This document shows, piece after piece, positions 1 to 7,600 of a stretch of 9,689 bases of DNA (within the stretch, counting starts at the first letter, position 1; each line of letters opens with the position of its first letter). This DNA comes from Ignavibacteria bacterium (lineage in GTDB: Bacteria; Bacteroidota; Ignavibacteria; UBA10030; SZUA-254). The notes beneath the pieces were generated by a model. That model saw only the letters and a list, made by a program, of their open reading frames with translations, was not told where the DNA came from and did not search any database. The DNA lies in contig VBOC01000154.1 of assembly GCA_005877655.1 (NCBI GenBank), positions 1 through 9,689 on the forward strand, given 5' to 3'. A program made the translations under genes and the position numbers.

Positions 1-138
1 GAAAATGAGCGCGGCACTCTTCCCGGCAAGGGGTCGATAATCGGGCCGGGGCTGCTCCTTGAGCCAACCGGACAGCTCGAAGATCGCCGAAATTTCTTCC
101 TTCGAAAAGCCTGCCAACGATACAAAGTCTCTCTTCAT
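1..138 (-). CDS. argF: Ornithine carbamoyltransferase, N-terminal fragment (runs off left edge)
   Basis: The first 46 codons of a gene that continues beyond base 1. The translation begins MKRDFVSLAGFSKEEI and reaches PLAGKSAALIF. This is the N-terminal pattern of ornithine carbamoyltransferases: a short 'D-hxxL' opening, a helix with a lysine-rich end, then the 'L-x-GK-x-hhhIF' strand just before the carbamoyl-phosphate loop. That loop and the catalytic residues lie outside the window. The enzyme joins carbamoyl phosphate to ornithine to give citrulline in the cytoplasm. An AGGA Shine-Dalgarno sits 6 bases before the ATG. It lies 81 bases downstream of argB on the same strand and is probably the fourth gene of the argCJBF operon. 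Aspartate carbamoyltransferase shares the fold, but the arginine-gene context favours argF. Confidence 0.88.
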   Translation of the reverse strand, partial: MKRDFVSLAGFSKEEISAIFELSGWLKEQPRPDYRPLAGKSAALIF

Positions 139-140
139 AA

Positions 141-157
141 AATATCCTGCTGATATT
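141..157 (-). other. Small inverted repeat overlapping the argF ribosome binding site
   Basis: AATATC and GATATT (6-bp arms) flank a 5-base loop directly upstream of argF. On the transcript the AGGA Shine-Dalgarno falls in the loop and the 3' arm. The stem is A/T-rich and weak, so a role in limiting argF translation is only a possibility. Confidence 0.25.
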
Positions 158-219
158 GCTGTTAACCCGACCCTGCCCGGAACTGGGAAAGCGTCGGCGA
201 TTTCAAACTGATAAACCTT

Positions 220-1104
220 CTACGAATCCACGAGCTCGGTCCCGACACCGGCATCGGTAAATATTTCCAGGAGGAGTGAATGTGTAACGCGTCCGTCTAT
301 CAAATGCACCTTGTTGACGCCCGCGTCGAGTGCCGTGAACGCCGAGCGAATCTTCGGAATCATTCCATTGCTGATCGTGCCCTCGGTTATCAAACGGTGT
401 GCCCGATCCCGGTTCATGCTGTTGATCAGACCGCCTTGAGCCATCACCCCTTCCACGTCGCTGAGATACACCAGTTTTTCTGATTTTAGCGCTGCGGCGA
501 TACTCGCGGCTGCAACATCTGCGTTGATATTATGCGCCTGACCCGACTCATTCACTCCGATCGGGGCGATCACCGGCATGATATTGTTGTCGAGGAGCAG
601 TTTCAGGTACGCTACATTGACCCGGGTGATCTCGCCGACCAGGCCGAGGTCCCCGTTCTTTCCGGACGCCTTCTTCACTCTGAGCAAGTCTGCATCGATA
701 CCGCACAATCCGACCGCATCGCCGTCATGCCGGTTGATTCGCGCCACAATATCCTTGTTTGTCTTGCCGGCAAGAACCATTTGAACAACTTCCATCATCC
801 CCTCGTCGGTGAAGCGCTGTCCGTCGATGAACCGTGACGGCATTCCGAGCTTTTCGGCGATCTCGGTGACATCCTTTCCCCCGCCGTGGACGATCACGAT
901 CCTGATGCCGACCTTTTTCAGGATCGTCACATCCTGGGAAAACGTCTCCTCAAGCGCTTCATCGATCATCGCCGCACCGCCGTACTTGATGACGAAAATT
1001 GTCCCCTCGTACCTCCTGATGTAAGGAAGAGCTTCGATCAGCACCTCTGTTTTTTCTTTGATCGACAGCACCGATTCAATTACCTGAGGATAATTTCCGG
1101 TCAT
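220..1104 (-). CDS. argB: Acetylglutamate kinase
   Basis: A cytoplasmic amino-acid-kinase-family enzyme that phosphorylates N-acetylglutamate with ATP, the second step of arginine synthesis. It has 294 residues, a normal length. Visible motifs in order are the phosphate-binding KYGG (40-43), HGGG (73-76), the substrate-binding FIDGQRFTDEGM region (92-103), HNINAD (191-196), LSDVEGV (214-220) and ISNGMIPK (244-251). The C-terminal HLIDGR...HSLLLEIF...GVGTELV (267-292), plus the N-terminal helix EALPYIRRYEG, resembles arginine-inhibited hexameric kinases such as that of Thermotoga rather than the insensitive E. coli enzyme. This fits the ArgJ recycling pathway, where ArgB is the usual feedback point. 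The ATG is supported by GAGGGG 6 bases upstream. The gap to argJ is 18 bases, so co-transcription is likely. It ends with TAG, so UAG acts as an ordinary stop in this genome. Confidence 0.97.
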   Translation of the reverse strand: MTGNYPQVIESVLSIKEKTEVLIEALPYIRRYEGTIFVIKYGGAAMIDEALEETFSQDVTILKKVGIRIVIVHGGGKDVTEIAEKLGMPSRFIDGQRFTDEGMMEVVQMVLAGKTNKDIVARINRHDGDAVGLCGIDADLLRVKKASGKNGDLGLVGEITRVNVAYLKLLLDNNIMPVIAPIGVNESGQAHNINADVAAASIAAALKSEKLVYLSDVEGVMAQGGLINSMNRDRAHRLITEGTISNGMIPKIRSAFTALDAGVNKVHLIDGRVTHSLLLEIFTDAGVGTELVDS

Positions 1105-1122
1105 AAAACGCCCCTCAACATT

Positions 1123-2331
1123 TCAGGTCCTGTAGTTGGCGTTGATGGCAACGTAGTCCTTGGACAAGTCGCACGTCCAGAAAGACGCCGAGGCATCGCC
1201 CTGATGAAGATCGACGGTGATTTTGATCTCACGTTGCTTGAGGACTCGTTTGGCGGCTTCTTCCGAGAATCCTAGCAAGTACTGCTGACGAAGGATTGGA
1301 ACCTCATCGAAGAAAATCTCGACATCCGCAGGATCGAATTCGACGCCGGAGTAACCGACGGCGGCGAGGATCCGACCCCAGTTGGCATCCTCCCCATTGA
1401 TCGCTGTTTTTACAAGGTTTGAATTTGCTACTGCCTTTCCGGCCTGAACTGCCGCTTCTTCCGTGGCCGCGCCGGTGACATAGACCTCCACGAATTTTGT
1501 CGCCCCCTCCCCGTCCATGACGATCATCTTGGACAATCTCACGAGTAGATATTCGAGCGCTTCGTAGAAGGTCTTGTAACAGGGGTCTTCCGAATCAACG
1601 AGTTTCCGGTTCCCCGCGATTCCGTTGGCCAGAATCAGGACCATATCGTTCGTGCTCGTATCTCCGTCGACAGAAATCCGGTTGAACGAATGATCCGCCG
1701 CTTCCTTAAGGGAGGACTGAAGAAGCTCGGTGGAGATGTCGGCATCGGTGGTGATGAACGCGAGCATCGTCGCCATGTTGGGCGCGATCATTCCCGAGCC
1801 CTTTGCCATGCCGCCGATGATCACCTGGACTCCATCGAGATCGACTCTCACAGCCAGTTCCTTCGGAAACTTGTCCGTCGTCATGATGGCCTCAGCCGCC
1901 GCCGTGTGACCGTCAACATCTAACATCGAAACGGCTTCAGTAATCCCCGTTGCAAGACTGTCCATCGGGAGATACTGGCCGATGACTCCGGTCGATGAAA
2001 CGAGAATCTCTCCGCGATGAACATCGAGCGCCGCGGCAGTCAGGCTCACCATAGACCAGGCGTCGTTGAGTCCCCGCTCACCCGTGCAGGCATTGGCGTT
2101 TCCGCTGTTCACCAGGATCGCGCGGAAGGATGAGGATCTCGTCAGTTGCAGTCTGTCTACGATGACCGGCGCAGCGGGCACCTTATTCGTGGTGAATATC
2201 CCGGCGACGCGTGCCGGCTCGCTTGAATACACGAGTGCGAGGTCTTTCTTAACCTTCTTGATTCCGCAGTGGACCCCGGCTGCATGAAACCCCTTCGGTC
2301 CGGTGATTCCGCATTGACATTCGCTGTACAT
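1123..2331 (-). CDS. argJ: Bifunctional glutamate N-acetyltransferase / ornithine acetyltransferase
   Basis: Transfers the acetyl group from N-acetylornithine to glutamate, regenerating N-acetylglutamate and releasing ornithine; some members also use acetyl-CoA. It has 402 residues, typical of the family. The precursor cuts itself before the nucleophilic threonine in APNMATML (Thr188 here), giving alpha and beta chains. Other hallmarks are NSGNANACTG (75-84), the STGVIG oxyanion-hole segment (113-118), DGDTSTND (222-229), GEGATK (274-279), GEDANWGRI (313-321) and the C-terminal NANYRT (397-402). All catalytic elements are intact. The ATG is preceded by AAGGAG at 6 bases. Only 10 bases separate it from argC, so translational coupling is likely. 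Whether the enzyme is mono- or bifunctional cannot be decided from sequence alone; having argJ in the operon indicates the cyclic pathway. Confidence 0.97.
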   Translation of the reverse strand: MYSECQCGITGPKGFHAAGVHCGIKKVKKDLALVYSSEPARVAGIFTTNKVPAAPVIVDRLQLTRSSSFRAILVNSGNANACTGERGLNDAWSMVSLTAAALDVHRGEILVSSTGVIGQYLPMDSLATGITEAVSMLDVDGHTAAAEAIMTTDKFPKELAVRVDLDGVQVIIGGMAKGSGMIAPNMATMLAFITTDADISTELLQSSLKEAADHSFNRISVDGDTSTNDMVLILANGIAGNRKLVDSEDPCYKTFYEALEYLLVRLSKMIVMDGEGATKFVEVYVTGAATEEAAVQAGKAVANSNLVKTAINGEDANWGRILAAVGYSGVEFDPADVEIFFDEVPILRQQYLLGFSEEAAKRVLKQREIKITVDLHQGDASASFWTCDLSKDYVAINANYRT

Positions 2332-2337
2332 CAGAAG

Positions 2338-2343
2338 CTCCTT
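2338..2343 (-). promoter_or_regulatory. argJ Shine-Dalgarno overlapping the argC stop codon
   Basis: AAGGAG lies 6 bases before the argJ ATG, and its first two bases are part of the argC TAA (2342-2344). Ribosomes finishing argC are therefore positioned on the argJ initiation site, the arrangement expected for translational coupling. If argC translation truly terminates early at the frameshift, argJ would have to initiate independently from this strong site. Confidence 0.7.
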
Positions 2344-3321
2344 AGAATTGTAAGCCCGTTTCCTGCGGGAGCCCGAACATGATATTCATGTTCTGAACCG
2401 CCTGGCCAGCCGCACCTTTCATGAGATTATCAATCACTGAAATGAGAACGAGCTGGTTTGAATGGCGATCGATCGTCAGCCCGATATCGCAATAGTTAGT
2501 ATAGAGCACATCCCGGATCTGGGGTATCTGGCGTTTGATTCGAACAAAGGGGGCATGCTGATAAAATGATTCATACAGCTCGATGAGATCCGACTCGGTC
2601 GCCTCCACCTTTAGATCCGCGTGAATGGTCGTGTAAATTCCCCTCGTGATCGGAACCAAATGCGGGACGAACGAAAGGGATACAGGCTCCCCGCTTTGAC
2701 CCTCCAGAACCGATTGCATTTCCGGCGTGTGCTGATGTCTGCCGATTTTGTAGGCGCGGACGTTTTCGTTGACTTCTGCAAAGCTGAGATCGACCGAAGA
2801 ACTCCTCCCCGCTCCCGAGGAGTTATAATACCCTTCCTCAATACCGGAGCGAGGGCGATGATAGCAGCCGTCGGATAGCAACCCGGGTTTGCGACCAGGC
2901 GAGCCTCTCTTATCGAATCGAAGAACAGTTCGGGAAGGCCGTAGACCGCGGTTTGGAGAAGGGACGGAGCTGCATGCTGATGTTGATAGTACTTTTCGTA
3001 AACTGCCGGCGAAGGAAGCCGAAAATCTCCGCTGAGGTCGATCATGCGCCCGACCGACGCCACGAGCTGAGGGACGACGTTCATTGCTTCGCCGGACGGG
3101 AGAGCGATAAACGCGACTTCGACTCCCTCTAACCGATCGGAGAATGCTTCGAACTCCATCTCGAGTCTGCCCGAAAACACAGGATAGAGCTCCTCCACTT
3201 TCTTGCCGGCGAAGGTGTGGGCGGTGACTTTCTTCAGACGCACGTCGTTTCTCGCCGAGAGGAGCCGGAGCAGCTCGGCGCCGGAGTACCCTGAAGCACC
3301 GATGATCTCAGCAGTAATCAA
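2342..3321 (-). pseudogene. argC: N-acetyl-gamma-glutamyl-phosphate reductase, disrupted by frameshift and internal deletion
   Basis: Reduces N-acetylglutamyl phosphate to the semialdehyde with NADPH. The N-terminal part shows the Rossmann motif IIGASGYSGAE, ALPSGEA, DLSGDFRL and the active-site NPGCYPTAA. It stays in one frame to about base 2827, at APVLRKGII. The rest continues in another frame: NSSGAGR, FAEVNENVRAYKIGRHQHTPEM, PHLVPITRGI, NYCDIG and NLMKGAAGQAVQNMNIMFGLP, ending at 2342. The family normally has about 11 more residues (a strand ending '...DAKSGV') between these blocks, so roughly 34 nt, of a length equal to 1 modulo 3, is missing. Without it the first frame ends at 2611. 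I place the start at the TTG at 3321, where MITAEIIGASG aligns with the usual N-terminus. The ATG at 3357 lies inside the operator and upstream of the predicted transcript start. This may be a consensus error rather than a true pseudogene. Confidence 0.9.
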
Positions 3322-3351
3322 GGACTCGTATCGGGGTCGTGTAAATTCAAG

Positions 3352-3380
3352 TTGCATAAATATACAATTCTATGTATTAT
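3352..3380 (+). promoter_or_regulatory. Predicted sigma-70 promoter for argD
   Basis: TTGCAT (3352-3357) and TATTAT (3375-3380) are separated by 17 bp, the mirror image of the argC promoter on the same bases. The predicted start near 3387 gives a leader of about 39 bases to the ATG at 3426. It makes the upstream ATG at 3372, which lies inside an ARG box, unlikely as a start. Confidence 0.5.
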
Positions 3381-3387
3381 TATGCAA
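3359..3387 (-). promoter_or_regulatory. Predicted sigma-70 promoter for argCJBF
   Basis: On the minus strand, TTGCAT (3382-3387) and TATATT (3359-3364) are separated by 17 bp. The predicted transcript start near 3351 lies downstream of the ATG at 3357. This leaves a leader of about 30 bases to the TTG at 3321 and argues for that start. The ARG boxes cover the whole promoter. Confidence 0.5.
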
Positions 3388-3425
3388 GCATTATTTTCAG
3401 GAATTTAATGTTCGGAAAGGAGCCC

Positions 3426-4604
3426 ATGGAATCGCTCGACCGGGAAGCCTTATACTTTTTCCACACCTATGAACGGATTCCGCTTGAAATTGACCGCGGC
3501 GAGGGGGTTTACCTCTTCGCTCCTGACGGAAAACGTTACCTCGATATGTTCGGCGGACTGGCCGTGAACGCCCTCGGATATGCACACCCGAAGGTGCTCG
3601 AAGCGATCGGGCGGCAGGCTCGCAAATATATTCACCTTTCGAATTACTACCTCCAGGAGCCGCAAATCCAATTGGCAGAACTCCTTGTTAAACATTCCGG
3701 ATTCTCGAAGGTGTTCTTCACCAACAGCGGGACCGAGGCGATTGAGGGCGCAATCAAGATCGCGAGGAAATGGGGGTCGAACAGGGGTAAGTCGGAAATC
3801 ATTTCGTTTACGAACGCCTTCCATGGCCGCACCATGGGAGCTCTCTCGATGATGGATCGGCCCAAGTACCGAGACGGGTACGAGCCCCTCCTGCAGAATT
3901 TCCGGATCATCAAGTTCAATGACGCCCAGGAACTTCGCAAGGCGGTGGGAGCGAAAACGCTGGCTGTCGTGACCGAGTTCGTTCAGGGTGAAGGCGGGAT
4001 CTGTCCGGTGTCCCCCGAAATGTCAGATGAGATAGATACTCTCAGGAAAAAATTCGGCTTTCTCCTGATCGCCGATGAGATTCAATCGGGAATAGGGCGT
4101 ACCGGGAAACTTTTCGGCTTCGGGCACTACCGCGCGTCACCCGATATTGTCGTTGTCGCGAAACCGCTGGGCGGAGGACTCCCGCTCGGGGCTATTCTGG
4201 GGAATTCAGCCGTGTAGGACGTGCTGGAGCCCGGCGTGCACGGCACGACTTTTGGCGGCAACCCCGTCGCCTGCGCGGCAGGGGTGGTAGTGCTTCAGCA
4301 AATTATGGAAAACGGTGTGATGAAGAATGCCGAAACGGCTGGCAAGACGTTGAAGGCAAGCCTCTCCGGATTGAAAAAGGAATTTCCTTCAGTCGTGAAA
4401 GACGTGAGAGGATTCGGCTTGATGCTGGGAATGGAATTGACGCGGGAAGGTGAGCCGATTGTAAGCGAACTACGAAGTCGTGGTATTCTCTTAAACTGTA
4501 CGAATCAAAATGTCCTGAGATTCCTTCCTCCCTTGATCATCGGAGAGGAACATATCGCTGAAACTATCCGTCAGCTCCGTGAAATCTTTCTCAATCTTCG
4601 ATGA
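3426..4604 (+). pseudogene. argD: Acetylornithine aminotransferase with an in-frame amber codon
   Basis: A class-III PLP aminotransferase converting N-acetylglutamate semialdehyde to N-acetylornithine. Motifs are DRGEGVYLF (23-31), NSGTEA (100-105), FHGRTMGALS (132-141), EFVQGEGG (184-191), LIADEIQSGIGRTG (214-227, Asp217 contacting the PLP ring) and AKPLGGGLPLGA (245-256, Lys246 forming the Schiff base). Codon 264 (4215-4217) is TAG in a perfectly maintained frame. After it come DVLEPGVHGTTFGGNPVACAAG and a complete C-terminal domain ending NLR. Full length would be 392 codons, normal for the family. The truncated product would have the cofactor lysine but lack the TTFGGNP phosphate-binding segment and the small domain, so it should be inactive. 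A single substitution (for example from AAG) explains the lesion. The ATG at 3426 follows AAGGAG with a short 3-base spacer; the ATG at 3408, with AGGA 5 bases upstream, is an alternative. Confidence 0.92.
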
Positions 4605-4632
4605 AGCAGCACGAAATTCCGCCGCCTGAAAG

Positions 4633-7600
4633 TTACTTGAGAATCACCATCCGCTTGACATCCTGAAACTTCACGGAAGGATTCTCGGCACCAGTAGCCT
4701 CCAGCCGGTAGAAATAGACACCGCTCGCCTGGAGTGGCTGCCATCGAATTTCATGATAACCTGCCGATCGCAGGCCCTCTTCAAGTGTCGACACCGCGGT
4801 GCCGAGGAGGTTGTAGACAATGAGGGTGACATGGCTCGCAACAGGTAGATCGTATTCAATCGACGTTGTCGGATTGAATGGGTTCGGATAATTTTGATGA
4901 AGGGCGAACGCCGTCGGGATTGACGGAGTCTGCTTGCCCTGGACCTCCAGGATTAATGTCCTGGTCTCCGAAGGAAGCGTCAGCGATCCCGTGGCGGCAA
5001 GAGTCATCGCATTCTTCCCCTGGATAAATCGAAAGATCCTGCCTCGAGTGCTCGCCATCTGCCATGAAAGTTTAACAGCTCTCCCTCCACTCTGGAGCAT
5101 GATAGTAAACTGACGAGAGATCGCAGGATCTTCCGGTAGAGATTCCTCGGACTGCTGTGACTGAAAGCGGACATCGAATGCTTCCGAAGGTGGAAGCGGG
5201 GGGAGTTCGCGTGCCTCAGTTGCCGGTTCAACCGACATAATCTCGGCAATGGAGAGAGTCTGCCTATGTCCCGACTTATCCTCGAACACAAATGTGTTGC
5301 GCGAGCCGGATCCCGTGGCGGTGGATCTGCCGGCCATCGGAGTCTGGGTTCCGCTTAATTTGCCAACCATCGGGGTTTGAGCTCCGGCCGGAGAAGAAAG
5401 TGTCAGTTTGCCTGAAGTCTTCGCCTTCACCCAGTATCCTCTGACCGGTTGAAGAGAATCGGCGATCATATAAGCCCCATCGAACCCAAAAAATGGCGAG
5501 ATCAGGAGATCCGGAGGAGCCTTCTGGATGGAGGCGACATCGAGCGAAGTGGAAATCGACCCGATCAGGTTCCACCCGCTCACGAGCGGGATGGAATCCT
5601 GAAGCAACGGATCACCGGAAAACGTGAGCGATTCACTCGTGTCAAATTTCAGCCAGTACCCGACAGCATCTCGCATTGAATCTTGCCGAACGTAGCCGCC
5701 CTCATAGGAAAAAGCCTTCGACAAGCCCGACGGGAAAATGGACGAGGTCCTCGGGTTCTTCAGATCAAGTGGAAGTGAAACCATGTTCCAACCGGCCATG
5801 GTTGTCCGCACCGCGGAGAAACACGGTAGCACCTGGCTCCCCAGAGGTCCTGCCGCCGTCGAAACACTATCACCATTTCTACCGATGACGCTGAATCCGT
5901 ACTCATGGCAGCTGTGCAGCCCGGTCATTCTGATTCCGCAGCCTGCTCCCCAGGATGAATATGTCTGCCAGACAGGCGTCAAACCTAATGAGCCATCCCG
6001 TCCGACAAAGAATTGCGAGGAATCCATCGACGCCATGATCGAGAATTGTGTCGGCGCCGGATTTGGCCCCGGATCGATTGCGAGCGTCAATGCCCGGTAG
6101 GAAATGTTTGATACTGCGGGTTGCCCGGGCGGCGAAGCCAGCGTCGCACGGTTGAACCCTGCGAAAGTTCCCTCGCCCTGGTCGTTGAACGGGGTGATCC
6201 GATAGAAGTAGCGCTGATTAACCTGCAGACCGGTATCGGCAAATGATACAGAATTGGCCGGGAGATCGCTGCCGGCCTGTACGAACGGACCGCCCGCTGA
6301 GAGGGATCGATAAATTCGATATCCATTCTCATCGGACGCATTGTCAGTCCAGGTAAACTGGATGCTGGTCGATGTGATAGTAGCAGGAACTGCATCCGAG
6401 GGAGGCAGCGGAACATTCGCAGTCGTGAAACTGCTGAATGTGTTCGACGCCGCTCCGTACTGATTCTTCGCAATCACTTTCCAGTGGTAGGTCGATCCCG
6501 GCGAAAGCCCCTGATAGGAGTACGATGTATCTGTCACATTCGAATCGACTCGTACAACCGGCGGACTCGCCAGATCGAGATAGACATCATAATTCACCGC
6601 ATTCGGGGATGAGCTCCACGAAAACATTCCGGAGAGCGGTCTCCCGGTCGCGCCGTCCGGAGGCGATAGCATTGAAAAGACGCCGGGGGGCGGGCCGTGT
6701 GTGATGAAGCTCCAAGGCGCACTGGAAGCCGCCACCTGACCGTTCGAGTTCTTGGCTATCACTTTCCAGTGGCATGTCGTACTATATGCCACGTTCGAGT
6801 AGGAATAAGATGTCGAAGTCTGATTCGCACTCACCGGAGTCGCGAAAGTTGTATCGGTGCCGAGATAAACGTCGTACTGATCAGCGCCCGCTGACGCCTG
6901 CCACGAGAGCGTCCCGCTGGTCTCCTGACCGCCGGAGCCATCCACAGGGGAGAGCTGAGAGAAAACACTCGGCGGGCTGTTGCTTGAGATGGTAATCCAC
7001 ATCGGAGCGCTCCAGGCCTCCCTGCCGTTCACCTCACGCACATACGCATAGTAGTAATATGTCGAGCCTATCGGCTGGGATTGCGAGAGAACAAGTGAGT
7101 CCGGACCGCTCACCGAAGTAAGAGTCGTGGGAGCGCTCCCCGACCCCGGGATCCCGTATCGAAGTTCAATCGTGCTCATCGCGTCGCCGTCGGGTTCCAC
7201 GACTTTCACGCGGAACGGAATCGAGGCGCTCAGCGTAAAAATCTCGCCCATCTGATGAGACCCCACCTCAAAACGCAATTGAAGATTGTGATCTTCCGTC
7301 GCGTACGTTCTGCGCTTTCGCAGCGCATCGACGACATTCGCGCGGGTCAGCGATGTCGCGAGCACGGCGGTGCGTTGCTGATTCAAATTTCCAAAATTCG
7401 TGTAGTGATTATCCTGATTTGCGCAGGGGGCCACGTGGTAACCGAGCCTGAGAAGATCGTGATACCGGGCAGTGTAGTCTGTGCTGGAGGGATCGTTCTC
7501 GGCATGCATCGTATCAAGCGCGGGGCCATTCTTCATCGCAGTACCAACCACGACACTGTCCCACGATGCGTTAAACGGATTCGAGAAGATACCGCTGTAG

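Larger units (their letters stand above)
3351..3388. promoter_or_regulatory. Tandem ARG boxes (ArgR/AhrC operator) between argC and argD
   Basis: Two 14-bp cores, TGCATAAATATACA (3353-3366) and TGTATTATTATGCA (3373-3386), each match the ARG-box core TGAATWWWWATTCA at 12 of 14 positions. Extended to 18 bp, the boxes lie 2 bp apart, so their centres are 20 bp apart, close to the spacing of paired ArgR hexamer sites. The boxes are also mirror images: TTGCATAAATATACA (3352-3366) and TGTATTATTATGCAA (3373-3387) pair at 13 of 15 positions. The site covers the -35 and -10 elements of both divergent promoters. Arginine-bound ArgR would therefore be expected to repress argCJBF and argD together. No argR gene is in the window, so the regulator is inferred. 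Confidence 0.7.

Noticed and set aside
4215..4217. UAG in argD as a pyrrolysine or reassigned codon
   Set aside because: argB terminates at TAG, RF1 with a PxT motif is encoded nearby, and no pyrrolysine genes or family precedent for such a residue in ArgD are visible.
4605..4632. Bidirectional terminator between convergent argD and the secreted protein gene
   Set aside because: The 28-base gap has no convincing hairpin or U-tract on either strand.
5738..6100. 120-codon plus-strand open frame inside the secreted protein gene, and similar long open frames antisense to argB, argJ and elsewhere
   Set aside because: The minus-strand genes show complete conserved motifs across these regions. The antisense frames lack motifs and are shadows of the G+C-rich codon pattern.
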